Positions 43,870 to 53,706 of a stretch of 64,000 nt of DNA are shown in pieces (positions within the stretch are counted from its first letter, which is position 1; the number at the start of each line of letters is the position of its first letter). The stretch is from Levilactobacillus acidifarinae DSM 19394 = JCM 15949. GTDB lineage: Bacteria > Bacillota > Bacilli > Lactobacillales > Lactobacillaceae. Where the stretch lies: NCBI RefSeq assembly GCF_001434835.1, contig NZ_AZDV01000028.1, positions 300,363-364,362 on the forward strand. Reading direction: 5' to 3'. The position numbers were made by a program, and so were the translations under genes. The notes under the pieces are model-generated. The model was given only the letters and a program-made list of their open reading frames with translations. It was not told the DNA's origin and made no database searches.

Positions 43870-44110
43870 ACCGGTTTCTTCTGATATTACAGTGAGATTA
43901 CAGGCGTCGTGCAGTTTTAATCTATTTGAAAACACCCGAAACAAAGCCCGTGGTTATTGATATTAGAAGCGTAATATTAAAACCTCGGCCTTACTAACCG
44001 GTTGTCGTGAGCGGCATTTACCGATATAGTAAGGTACGAAATCACGTCGATGCAGCCGTATAGACGGTTGTTAACAAATAAGATAATGAAAGATTTGAGG
44101 GATGATTCGG

Positions 44111-45232
44111 GTGAAAATGTCTAAAGTTCTCCTAACGGCAGTAGCCGCTGTGGGATTTGCCGGCCTCTTCGGCGGTACGCTCTCGGCTAATGCTAGTTCG
44201 AAGGTCAACAGTTATATTGAAAGTCATAATTATAAGCCAGCGAAGGTCACTAAAAGCATTTGGAGTGGCTTTCCGAAGTACAAGTATCGGCATGGTGTCG
44301 GCAAACCAGAAGGCGTCGTGATTCACGAAACGGCCAATCCGTCTTCGACGATCTACAACGAAATTGCCTACATGAAGCGTAACTACAACAACGCGTTCGT
44401 CCACAGCTTCGTGGACGCTTCGCACATCATCAACATCGCTAATACCAACTATTTATCCTGGGGGGTTGGTTATCCTGGGAACGCTCGGTTCATTCAATTT
44501 GAACAAATCGAAGTTCACAGTAAATCCGCTTTCGCCCACGAAATCGCCAACGCGGCTTGGTACACGGCTTACCTGTTAAAGGAATACAACCTGAAGCCTA
44601 ACGATGCCGCTTACGATGGTAAAGGAACGGTTTGGTCTCACGGATCCGTAGCTAAGCACCTGGGTGGCTCAACGCATACCGATCCAGTTGGTTACTACGC
44701 TTCCGCTGGGAAGAAGTACTTCGGTCAGAAGTACACCATGGCCGCCTTCTATAAGATGGTCAAGAAGTACTACACCGCCATGGGCACCACCACGCACACC
44801 AAGTTGACGACCGCCACTTACAAGACGGTCAATCAGCAGGCTAAGTTGAGCAGCACTTACGCTAAGTACTACCTGTACAACCACGTTAAGGGCTCAAATA
44901 AGAACGCCGCTAAGCAGAAGTGGTCGAAGATTACGCCGAAGGTTGGCAAGACCTACTACGTCGACATGACGGCTAAGAAATCGACCGGGTCAACCTGGTA
45001 CCGAATCCGGCCTTCCAAGAACAGTAGCAAACGTTACTGGGTCTACTCAAAGGTCTTAACGGACGTCCAGGACGTGAACACGTCGACGGCCACGGCCACC
45101 ACGGCGAGTGCGGACAGCAGCGCGGATTCAGCTAGTGCCACGAGCAGTTCCGACAGTTCGTCGGTCGCAACGAGTTCCAGCGACACTAGCGCAGCTAGCA
45201 CCAGTACCAGCAGCGTGAGTGCCAGCAACTAA
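44111..45232 (+). CDS. N-acetylmuramoyl-L-alanine amidase with SH3-like repeats, 373 aa
   Basis: Secreted cell-wall hydrolase. Signal peptide (residues 1-28) is followed by an amidase_2 domain (about 50-220) with zinc ligands in GVVIHETANPSS (His), the middle segment, and the H.DPVGY ending (STHTDPVGYYASAGKKY). A surface SH3/GW-like module (about 235-315, YKTVNQQAKLSSTYAKYYLY) and a C-terminal Ser/Ala/Thr-rich tail (about 320-373) follow. Start chosen at GTG 44111, nine bases after GAGGG; ATG 44102 is too close to that site. Probably cell-wall turnover or autolysis. Confidence 0.88.
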   Translation: MKMSKVLLTAVAAVGFAGLFGGTLSANASSKVNSYIESHNYKPAKVTKSIWSGFPKYKYRHGVGKPEGVVIHETANPSSTIYNEIAYMKRNYNNAFVHSFVDASHIINIANTNYLSWGVGYPGNARFIQFEQIEVHSKSAFAHEIANAAWYTAYLLKEYNLKPNDAAYDGKGTVWSHGSVAKHLGGSTHTDPVGYYASAGKKYFGQKYTMAAFYKMVKKYYTAMGTTTHTKLTTATYKTVNQQAKLSSTYAKYYLYNHVKGSNKNAAKQKWSKITPKVGKTYYVDMTAKKSTGSTWYRIRPSKNSSKRYWVYSKVLTDVQDVNTSTATATTASADSSADSASATSSSDSSSVATSSSDTSAASTSTSSVSASN

Positions 45233-45257
45233 ACTTTAAATTCACGTTTCAAACCTC

Positions 45258-45302
45258 AAACGAGCGGCGACAGTCCAGATGGATTGTCGCCGCTCGTTTT
45301 TG
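45258..45302 (+). terminator. Terminator behind the amidase gene
   Basis: AAACGAGCGGCGACA / TGTCGCCGCTCGTTT followed by TTG. Confidence 0.9.
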
Positions 45303-45355
45303 CTTGTGTTTAGAAAAATAAAATTAGTCACTTTCTTAAGGGGCCACGCCCTCCC

Positions 45356-46123
45356 CTATTTTGCCGTACGTTTCCGCCGATTGGCCGCCGCTCTGGTCAT
45401 CACCCAAGTGGTGATTGGGACCGTCAACAGAACACTCAACATCGCAAATAGGATCATCAGAATTTCCGAAACAAAGATTTTATCGTTAAAAATTTCGCCA
45501 AACGAGTAGTGCACGCCGGTAAACCAGATGAATAACGCCAGGAAACCGCCAAAAAAGCCGAAAAACAGCGTGTTAAACGTCGTCCCGATGATTTGCTTAC
45601 CCACACTGATGCCGTCGCCAAACAGCGCTTTTAGGCCCACCTGGGGGTGCTGCTCGAGAATCTCACTCAGCCCCGCCGAGATCGCCATCGCCGCTTCGGC
45701 AATCGCCCCCAGCGTACTGAGGATGGCCGTCGCCGTAGTGACCTTGACGAAGTTGATGCCAACTAGCACCGACAAGCCTTCCAGGTCTTCACTGTCTTCC
45801 GGTCCGAAGCCCTGAACCATGGCCCATTGCTCGACCGGCACAATCAGTAAGACCAAAACCACCAACACGATGGCCGAGGCAATAAACGCTACGGTGCTTG
45901 AAAGGTCATCCCCGCTACTCATGAAGATGGTCAGCGCCAATACCATCAGGCCCACCACCACCGTCACGATGAGGGGTGAGAAGTGAAAGGCCACCAGGAC
46001 GATGGCTAAGAATAATAGGCCGAAGTTAAGCAGTAACGCCAGGAACGACTGGGCCCCCGCCTTACCGCCGACCAGGACCATCAGGAGCAGTAAGATCAGC
46101 CCCAACACGGTAATCGTACTCAT
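45356..46123 (-). CDS. YibE/F family membrane protein, 255 aa
   Basis: Second gene of a YibE/F pair, overlapping the first by an ATGA. Seven or so membrane helices; MAISAGLSEILEQHP and GDGISVGKQIIGTTFNTLFF carry the conserved Asn/Gly of the YibE/F family. Function unknown; members are membrane proteins of roughly this kind in many Gram-positives. Confidence 0.87.
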   Translation of the reverse strand: MSTITVLGLILLLLMVLVGGKAGAQSFLALLLNFGLLFLAIVLVAFHFSPLIVTVVVGLMVLALTIFMSSGDDLSSTVAFIASAIVLVVLVLLIVPVEQWAMVQGFGPEDSEDLEGLSVLVGINFVKVTTATAILSTLGAIAEAAMAISAGLSEILEQHPQVGLKALFGDGISVGKQIIGTTFNTLFFGFFGGFLALFIWFTGVHYSFGEIFNDKIFVSEILMILFAMLSVLLTVPITTWVMTRAAANRRKRTAK

Positions 46124-47235
46124 GCGGCCACCTCCTTAGGCAACCAACGACTAGCCAGGTAACTGGCCAACGGTACGGCCAGGACGATCCCAATCCCGCT
46201 AATCAGGCTCTGGACCACGCCCATCGACATGTTCATCGAGAAGGTGTACCCCCAACTATTGCCATTTTTCAGGTACAACAGGGCCATCGGAAACGTGTCG
46301 GCCACAAAGATAAAGAACAGGACGTTGATCAGGGGGCCCATGATGGTACTCCCGATTTGCCGACCCGACTTAAAAATCTGTTGCGGCGTGATTTCCGGAC
46401 GCTCCCGCTTTAACGCGAACAACGACGAGATGATATCGGTCGATTCGTCCATCACTGCCCCCAGCGAACCAAGCAAGGTTTCGGCCAGAAATAACGGCCG
46501 GGGAAGTTGGGTGACGTACTGCATGGATTCGTAGAACATCCCCTTCTCGTGGGTGACGTGAAAGACCAGTAACGCCACTAAAATCGCGCACAGGGTGCCA
46601 CCCAACGTAGTCGCCAACGTGATCAGCATCTGGCGGGTTCGTCCCAAGACCAGCCACAACGTTAACGCCGCAAAGGCCACCGCTAGGCTCCCGAAGATCC
46701 ATAAGACCTGCGCGCCCTGCGTCGAACCGTTTAACAGGATGGCCAGGAAGAACAGGACCCCGTTAGCCGCCACGCTGAGAAAGGCCATCAGCCCGCTGAA
46801 CTGCATGAGGAGTAACAGTAATCCCACGACTAGCCAGAGCATGAAAACGAGTGGTGTGTCGCGTTTACGGTCCTTGACCGTCGCACTAAGATGACCGGCA
46901 TGACGGTGTAACACCACGAAAAGCTGACTGCCCACGTGGTAGCGCTGATCCATGGCCCCCGAAGCCGAGTAAGTGTTGGTCACCTTCAGCTGGTGCCCCC
47001 GATTTTTCGTGTTTAAGAGTTGTCCCGTCAGGGTCTGCTGCGTTTGATAATCGACGTTTTGAAAATCGTCGGTCTCCTTGGTGGTCTGGTGTTGTTGCAC
47101 CGCGGTCACTCGCATGATAGGATCATGGTATAAAATCGCATCGTGCGCGGTTCCCCAGAGTAAGAGGCCACCGACGATTAACACGGCGAGCCAGACCCAC
47201 CAGGTCACCGTGGTCGTTTTCTTGAATGATTGCAC
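46120..47235 (-). CDS. YibE/F family membrane protein, 371 aa
   Basis: First gene of the pair. N-terminal membrane helix, an extracytoplasmic beta domain (about residues 40-130) and then about seven helices with LGSLGAVMDESTDIISSLFA and SGRQIGSTIMGPLINVLFF, the family signature. GTG at 47235 is preferred because GAGAGG lies ten bases upstream; a TTG at 47265 has none. The pair probably works as one complex. Confidence 0.85.
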   Translation of the reverse strand: MQSFKKTTTVTWWVWLAVLIVGGLLLWGTAHDAILYHDPIMRVTAVQQHQTTKETDDFQNVDYQTQQTLTGQLLNTKNRGHQLKVTNTYSASGAMDQRYHVGSQLFVVLHRHAGHLSATVKDRKRDTPLVFMLWLVVGLLLLLMQFSGLMAFLSVAANGVLFFLAILLNGSTQGAQVLWIFGSLAVAFAALTLWLVLGRTRQMLITLATTLGGTLCAILVALLVFHVTHEKGMFYESMQYVTQLPRPLFLAETLLGSLGAVMDESTDIISSLFALKRERPEITPQQIFKSGRQIGSTIMGPLINVLFFIFVADTFPMALLYLKNGNSWGYTFSMNMSMGVVQSLISGIGIVLAVPLASYLASRWLPKEVAA

Positions 47236-47356
47236 ACTAACCGTTCCTCTCTCGTAGACTTTCAATTTTCAATATACCACTTTCCCTGCACCCCACCGAT
47301 TTCCCGCTTAAAACTTAAGTAAATCGAAGGGGGTCCCGTGAAATTTCTAGTTGACC

Positions 47357-47385
47357 TTGCAATTTCGACAGAAAACCAGTAGAAT
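47357..47385 (+). promoter_or_regulatory. Promoter of the 41-residue ORF
   Basis: -35 TTGCAA, 17-base spacer, -10 TAGAAT. Confidence 0.65.
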
Positions 47386-47425
47386 AGTAGCCGATTGTTA
47401 TTTTAATTAAGCGAGGGTTTTTACA

Positions 47426-47551
47426 ATGAGAAAAGCACATCCAAATGGCGTACAAGGCCGTCGGAAGGTTAACCGTAAGAAGGACCTGAAGCGGCGCGAC
47501 GAAATCGCTAATCTTCAACGTTGGTTGAAGGGCGAAATCAAGAACAAGTAA
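47426..47551 (+). CDS. Small basic protein, 41 aa
   Basis: ATG at 47426, nine bases after GAGGG, to TAA at 47549-47551. Product starts MRKAHPNGVQGRRKVNRKKD and is very basic, ending in a helix (LQRWLKGEIKNK). Has its own promoter and a strong terminator, so it is a real short gene, possibly an RNA- or ribosome-binding protein. It is shorter than most gene-finder cut-offs. Confidence 0.72.
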   Translation: MRKAHPNGVQGRRKVNRKKDLKRRDEIANLQRWLKGEIKNK

Positions 47552-47566
47552 TCTCGCCAATTACTG

Positions 47567-47604
47567 AAAAAACGCACTGACCAATTGGTCAGTGCGTTTT
47601 TTTG
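47567..47604. terminator. Bidirectional terminator
   Basis: AAAAAACGCACTGACC / GGTCAGTGCGTTTTTTT. It lies between the 41-residue ORF and the convergent uspA-type gene. Confidence 0.95.
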
Positions 47605-47618
47605 TTTAATTTAATGAC

Positions 47619-48044
47619 TTAATCAACCACCAGCACGCTGGTCTCCGAGTTGCGCACCACGTAGGCCGTGGTGGAACCCATGATGGCCCGGCCCAACCCG
47701 TGAACCCCGGAACGACCAATTACCGTTAAATTGGTGTTGAGTTCTTGGGGCAACGTGGTCGCAATCGTTGGTTTAGGCAGGCCCACCTTGAAACTGGTTT
47801 CGACCGGTACCCCGGCGTCTTCCACTTCCTGTACCGCACTGTCCAAAAACTTCGTCGCCGCGTCCTTGAAATGAGTGACAATTTCACTCCCAAATTCTGC
47901 CCCATAATGTGCGTAGGTCTGATCACTGGCGACGGAGACGATGAACAGTTTGGAGCCGAGCTTTTGCGCCAACTTAATGGCCTCCACTAGTGCTGCGTGG
48001 GCATTCTTACTGCCATCCATGGGTACTAAAATCCGTTCATACAT
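47619..48044 (-). CDS. Universal stress protein family, 141 aa
   Basis: UspA fold with the N-terminal strand YERILVPMDGSKNAHAALVE and the ATP-binding GRSGVHGLGRAIMGSTTAYV (about residues 112-131), so an ATP-binding type. Single gene, AAAGGACGGG before the ATG. Confidence 0.92.
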   Translation of the reverse strand: MYERILVPMDGSKNAHAALVEAIKLAQKLGSKLFIVSVASDQTYAHYGAEFGSEIVTHFKDAATKFLDSAVQEVEDAGVPVETSFKVGLPKPTIATTLPQELNTNLTVIGRSGVHGLGRAIMGSTTAYVVRNSETSVLVVD

Positions 48045-48263
48045 CCTATCCCGTCCTTTCCAAAATCCACCTGAGTGGTATCGCTTTCAACACCTTAATC
48101 ATACCAATAAAGCCTAACTTATGAAAGCCTCTCGCGGTGTTTTTCATCAAATTTTTAATGATGGGCTGGGGCTGGAAACTCATCTCCCCGCGCGGGATTG
48201 AACGACTTGTGGTAAGATGTAGCAAGTACTTTACTCATTCAAAGGATGGCGTATCTAATTATT

Positions 48264-49145
48264 ATGAAAAAACTTCTCGTGAGCGCCCTAGGGTTGATGG
48301 CTTTAACCCTAGCCGGTTGCTCCAACACCCTCACCACCAAGCAGTCCACCTACCATCCCACGGCCTTAACCGCGGTGGTCAAAGGTGACGCCAAAGCCAA
48401 ACACGTGACCTATCAGATTGAAGATGGCGCTAAACAATCCACCAAGGTCGCGGCCGGCACCTACTTCTTCCAGGTTCCCGCCGCCCCCCACGACCAAACG
48501 GTTAAACTCAGTGCCAACGGGGCTCACAAGACCGTTACGGTCAAGGCCACCAAAGCGCTAGGCGACTACCAAAAGTTTGCGGCGAGCTACAATCAGATGG
48601 TCATCGCCAGCTACCTGCCAACCAAGGTGCAAAAACAGTTACAGGCCGCGCAAAAAACTCAGGCTCAAACTAAACAAAAGCTAACTGCCCTAGCCAAAAC
48701 GGATCCGACGGCCGCAGCAGCGGCTGCTAAGCAGCAACAGGTCGCGGCCCAACAACTTCAGGTCAAACTGGCTAGCGCTAAAAAACGGGCCAAGGACGAC
48801 CTCCTGCCCACCACTGCTAAGGACGGCGTGCAGAACCTCGTGACCACCAAGGCCGCAACCGTCCGGGCTAACGTGCAGGATGGCCAACTCATGGGACTCG
48901 CCCTGATCACCCCGACCGCTCAAATGAAAACTAAGGCCGGCCAAAAGGAATTTGGGACCACCTTCGCCTTACTGGGCGCTACGCTAAAGGCCAAGCCTAA
49001 GTACGTAATCAATAAGTTCGAAAAGGTCCTAAAGGATGCCAAGTCTAACAGTAGTTCCACCAATACCAAGACCATCCACTCCAACGGGATTCGGTTTAAC
49101 ACCGGGTTCTCGGCGGACCACCTCTACATTTACATGACTAAATAA
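48264..49145 (+). CDS. Lipoprotein, 293 aa
   Basis: MKKLLVSALGLMALTLAGCS is a clear lipoprotein signal with lipobox LAGC (Cys19). The mature part is Ala/Gln/Lys-rich with a predicted coiled region (about residues 125-190, QAAQKTQAQTKQKLTALAKT). Resembles lactobacillus surface lipoproteins of unknown role. The ribosome site (AAAGGA) is 17 bases from this ATG, further than usual; a frame starting at 48246 begins inside it and would spoil the signal peptide. Confidence 0.8.
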   Translation: MKKLLVSALGLMALTLAGCSNTLTTKQSTYHPTALTAVVKGDAKAKHVTYQIEDGAKQSTKVAAGTYFFQVPAAPHDQTVKLSANGAHKTVTVKATKALGDYQKFAASYNQMVIASYLPTKVQKQLQAAQKTQAQTKQKLTALAKTDPTAAAAAAKQQQVAAQQLQVKLASAKKRAKDDLLPTTAKDGVQNLVTTKAATVRANVQDGQLMGLALITPTAQMKTKAGQKEFGTTFALLGATLKAKPKYVINKFEKVLKDAKSNSSSTNTKTIHSNGIRFNTGFSADHLYIYMTK

Positions 49146-49160
49146 ACTTAATTAATCAGG

Positions 49161-49316
49161 CGCTTCTGGGGCAGTCAGAAACGGGCTGGAACGGGATGGG
49201 CACGGCTTTGAGCCCTAAGTCCGGGTCTCAAAGTCCGACCTTTGTCTAAGCCGACCAAAAACGTCGGCTAAGACAAACCACATCCCTGAGCCCATTTCTA
49301 ACTGCCCCTTCAGCTC
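49161..49316 (+). repeat. Structured intergenic repeat, copy C
   Basis: The outer stem is GGGGCAGTCAGAAACGGGCT with AGCCCATTTCTAACTGCCCC. The inner stem is GGGATG/CATCCC, hairpin 1 CTTTGAG/CTCAAAG, hairpin 2 TTTGTCT-A-AGCCGAC / GTCGGCT-A-AGACAAA. Confidence 0.88.
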
Positions 49317-49679
49317 ACATTGCTTATGACAGTAACAAGCCGTTGTTTTAGTGATTGGCTTTTAAGACTATTCCTAATCAATTATTACTCCAATCCACCA
49401 ATGTACGGCGTGTCCCAGTCTCTGAGCGTCGAAAAGCAACCATTCTTAATCTAAGTAAGTTTGATTCCCGGCGCTAACGGTTAATCCCCGCTAGCGCTTT
49501 CTTGACTAGATGGAAAGCTGAGTTGTCTTAACCCAGCGCAATAAAGTGTAATCATTTTCATCCCCATCGATAGTGCCGCATAATGACGGTAAGCTGTGAT
49601 AGCGGAGACCAGCGCTCATGGTGTCAGCGCGTCGCAACTAAGTCAGCAAAAATTTGTTTCTATCTAGGGGGAGTCAAGC
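49317..49679. other. Intergenic region before marR
   Basis: About 360 bases without a gene. A hairpin GGCGCTA / TAGCGCTTTC near 49470-49502 could be a weak terminator. No other structure recognised. Confidence 0.4.
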
Positions 49680-50177
49680 ATGCAAAGCGAGGAGAGAGTA
49701 TTTGAGAGCTTCTTGCGGCAATACCGGGAGATTTTCTGCGTCCTGATTAACGCCGCTGAGCAGATCACGGGGCAATACTCATTGAGTTTCGAACAATATT
49801 TACTGTTAAAACAAATTCATGAACAACGCAACATTACGCTAAGTGAGCTTGCGGATGACACCCGGACCACGCGTTCCGCCGCAGCTCGAAAGTTACGGGC
49901 CTTACTGTTAGACGGTTACGTCGAACAGGAAGCGAAGATGGACGACCGGCGGGTCAAGTACCTGCGGTTAACACCTAAAGGCACCCGGGTGGAAGACGAT
50001 ATTCATCAAGTCTTCTTACAAAGTGCGCGAACTTGGAATCAATTACCGTCCGATTTAGCGCCGGAAACCATTACCGATTTCTTCACCCGCTATCAGGCTA
50101 ACGTTGCCATCTGGGACCGTAACCGGCCGAAGTTTCACCGGCCCGTCACGCGAACCCGGCGACAAGCGGAAGAATAA
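49680..50177 (+). CDS. MarR-family transcriptional regulator, 165 aa
   Basis: Winged-helix protein with the MarR recognition region ITLSELADDTRTTRSAAARK (about residues 60-79) and the wing DRRVKYLRLTPKG (about 97-109). The C-terminus is basic. AGGGGGAGTCAAGC precedes the ATG. Target genes unknown; pepO follows 160 bp later behind a terminator. Confidence 0.87.
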   Translation: MQSEERVFESFLRQYREIFCVLINAAEQITGQYSLSFEQYLLLKQIHEQRNITLSELADDTRTTRSAAARKLRALLLDGYVEQEAKMDDRRVKYLRLTPKGTRVEDDIHQVFLQSARTWNQLPSDLAPETITDFFTRYQANVAIWDRNRPKFHRPVTRTRRQAEE

Positions 50178-50199
50178 CCAACTAAATTCCGTTTAAAAT

Positions 50200-50233
50200 T
50201 GGGAGTTTGGGGCCAGCCTCAAACTCCTTTTTG
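50200..50233 (+). terminator. Terminator behind the MarR gene
   Basis: GGAGTTTGGGG / CCTCAAACTCC followed by TTTTT. Confidence 0.85.
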
Positions 50234-50336
50234 AGTGCCCCCGCTAATCATGAGGATTGCATGATAAAATAGTTTCCTTTCCCCGCTAAGTGGGTTAACC
50301 TGTGACTAATGACAATATTTAAGGAGGAATTTCGTT

Positions 50337-52292
50337 ATGCACACCACTCATTTTGCTGCCGGCCAACCCGGTGGTTCCGCAACGACTTTTCCGGTTGACG
50401 AGTCCCTGCTCAACCAAGACCTCTACGATGCCGTCAATGGCAAGTGGGCCACCCAGGCCACCATTCCCGCCGACCACGCCTCGACCGGGGGCTTCATGGA
50501 CCTCGTCGACAACATCGAACACACCTTGATGGCCGATTTCGACGACCTGTTAGCGGGTAAACTGGCCCCCGCCAACGCCGAAATGGCCGAATTCAAAAAA
50601 TTCTACACCTTAACCCGTGACTTTACCGCCCGTGAACAAGCCGGGGCCGCGCCTCTCAAGCCCTATTTGGCCAAGATTGAAGCGCTGAAGAACTTTGCCG
50701 ACCTAAACGCCGCTCTAGTCGACTTCTACCGAGAAGGCATTCCTACGCCAATCACGCTGAGTGTCGACCCCGACATGAAGGACACCAGCAACTACGCGTT
50801 ATACGTCGACGCGCCCAACCTGATTCTGCCAGACAAAACCTACTACGCCAAGGACAACCCGGCGGCTAAGCAGTTACTGCCGATCTACACCCAGATGGCT
50901 ACCAAGTTACTGACCATGGTGGGATATTCCACGGAAGACGCCGCTAAGCTGGTCGATCAAACCAAACAATTCGACGCGCTGATTGCGCCGCACGTGAAGT
51001 CGTCCGAAGAAGCGGCCGACTACGTGAAGGACTACAACCCGTTCCCGTTGGCCGACGTGGCCGCTAAGACCGATGCGCTAGACCTGACCAGTGCCGTCAC
51101 CGCCCTCTTAGGCGCCACACCGGATCAAGCCATCCTGCCCCAACCAACCTACTTCGATGCCATTGGCGATCTCTTAACGCCCGCCAACTTCCCACTCGTA
51201 AAGAGTTGGATGCTGGTCAAGACGGTGCTGGGCGCTAGTGGCACCTTGACCGAGGATTTCCGCCAAGTCGGTGGCACCTACGGCCGGGCCCTATCCGGTC
51301 AAAAGCAAGCCCGCTCCCAGGAAAAGGCCGCTTATTACCTGGCCAGTGGCTACTTCAGCCAAGTCGTTGGCGACTACTACGGTCGTAAGTACTTCGGTGA
51401 AGCCGCCAAGGCCGACGTGCGTAAGATGGTCTTAAAGATGGCTGGCGTTTACCAAAACCGGTTGGCCGCCAACGACTGGCTCAGTGAGGCGACCCGCCAA
51501 AAGGCCGTGGTCAAACTCCAGAAGCTGACGATCAAGGTTGGCTACCCGGACAAGATTGATCCGCTTTACGCCAAGTTTAAGGTCGACACCACCAAGTCCC
51601 TCTTTGACAACGCCCAAGCCTTCGACGAAATCGCCTTAGCCCAACACTTCGGCCACTGGGGTCACCCCGTTGACCGGGAAAAATGGGACATGAGTGCCAA
51701 CACGGTCAACGCCTACTACTCCCCGTCGAACAATGAAATCGTCTTCCCCGCCGCCATCTTGCAAAAACCGTTCTACAGTCTGGAACAGTCCAGCAGTACT
51801 AACTACGGGGGAATCGGGGCCGTCATGGCCCACGAAATCTCCCACGCCTTTGATAACAACGGTGCCCAGTTCGACGAATTCGGGAACCTGAACAACTGGT
51901 GGACCGACGCGGACTTGGCGCACTTCAAGGACCTCTCGCAAGCCATGATTAAGGAATTCGACGGTATCGACTTTGCCGGTCAGAAGGTTAACGGTAAACT
52001 GACCGTTTCCGAAAACATCGCCGACGCCGGGGGCCTGAGTTGTGCCCTAGAAGCCGCTAAATCGGCCGCTGACGTCGATTTACGGGCCTTCTTTATCAAC
52101 TGGGCCAACGTCTGGCGGATGAAGGCCACAACGGAGTATATGCAGCTTCTGCTGTCGATCGACGTCCACGCCCCCGCTAAGCTCCGGGCCGACGTGCAGG
52201 TCAAGAACCTCGACGACTTTTACACCACCTTTAACGTCCAGCCGGGTGACGGCATGTACCTCAAGCCAGCCGACCGGGTGAAAATCTGGTAA
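50337..52292 (+). CDS. pepO: M13 endopeptidase PepO, 651 aa
   Basis: Zinc endopeptidase of the neprilysin (M13) family, cytoplasmic in lactic acid bacteria, which cleaves casein-derived oligopeptides. The metal site HEISHAFD (about residues 497-504) and the third ligand motif ENIADAGG (about 560-567) are present, as is the conserved NNWWTDADL segment. Normal length, no signal peptide. AAGGAGG precedes the ATG. Confidence 0.94.
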   Translation: MHTTHFAAGQPGGSATTFPVDESLLNQDLYDAVNGKWATQATIPADHASTGGFMDLVDNIEHTLMADFDDLLAGKLAPANAEMAEFKKFYTLTRDFTAREQAGAAPLKPYLAKIEALKNFADLNAALVDFYREGIPTPITLSVDPDMKDTSNYALYVDAPNLILPDKTYYAKDNPAAKQLLPIYTQMATKLLTMVGYSTEDAAKLVDQTKQFDALIAPHVKSSEEAADYVKDYNPFPLADVAAKTDALDLTSAVTALLGATPDQAILPQPTYFDAIGDLLTPANFPLVKSWMLVKTVLGASGTLTEDFRQVGGTYGRALSGQKQARSQEKAAYYLASGYFSQVVGDYYGRKYFGEAAKADVRKMVLKMAGVYQNRLAANDWLSEATRQKAVVKLQKLTIKVGYPDKIDPLYAKFKVDTTKSLFDNAQAFDEIALAQHFGHWGHPVDREKWDMSANTVNAYYSPSNNEIVFPAAILQKPFYSLEQSSSTNYGGIGAVMAHEISHAFDNNGAQFDEFGNLNNWWTDADLAHFKDLSQAMIKEFDGIDFAGQKVNGKLTVSENIADAGGLSCALEAAKSAADVDLRAFFINWANVWRMKATTEYMQLLLSIDVHAPAKLRADVQVKNLDDFYTTFNVQPGDGMYLKPADRVKIW

Positions 52293-52309
52293 GTCAGGTC
52301 TAAACTAAT

Positions 52310-52467
52310 CGCTTCCGGGCCAGCCAGAAAATGGGTTGGAACGGGGTGGGCGCGGCTTCAAGCCCCCAAAACCGGGTCTTGAAGACCGACCTTTATCTAA
52401 GCCGGCAAACAACACCGGCTAAGATAAATTTCACCCCTGAGCCCCTTTCTGACTGACCCTCCAGCTT
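52310..52467 (+). repeat. Structured intergenic repeat, copy D
   Basis: The outer stem is GGGCCAGCCAGAAAATGGGTT with GGCCCCTTTCTGACTGACCC, imperfect. The inner stem is GGGGTG/CACCCC, hairpin 1 CTTCAAG/CTTGAAG, hairpin 2 TTTATCT-A-AGCCGG / CCGGCT-A-AGATAAA. Confidence 0.87.
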
Positions 52468-52542
52468 AGACTGACGTTAATGGTAACTTTAAGCCATCAG
52501 AAACTAGTCACGACTCACTTACAATTTTACTTTGAATCTAAG

Positions 52543-52582
52543 AATCACGCCCTCGTCTAACCGACCAAGGCGTGATTTTTTG
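52543..52582 (+). terminator. Terminator behind repeat D
   Basis: AATCACGCC / GGCGTGATT followed by TTTT, about 250 bases behind pepO. Confidence 0.75.
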
Positions 52583-52610
52583 GTTTAATCCATTTTAGAA
52601 ACTAACCGTC

Positions 52611-52649
52611 AAAAAAACCGGTCACCCACCATAGCGGCGTGCAACCGGT
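52611..52649 (-). terminator. Terminator of galR (end of the gal operon)
   Basis: On the minus strand ACCGGTTGCAC..CC pairs with GG..GGTGACCGGT, followed by seven T. Confidence 0.7.
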
Positions 52650-52663
52650 CTTTCGTTTACTTT

Positions 52664-53695
<1,032 letters not shown>

Positions 53696-53706
53696 TCAAA
53701 TTCTGA

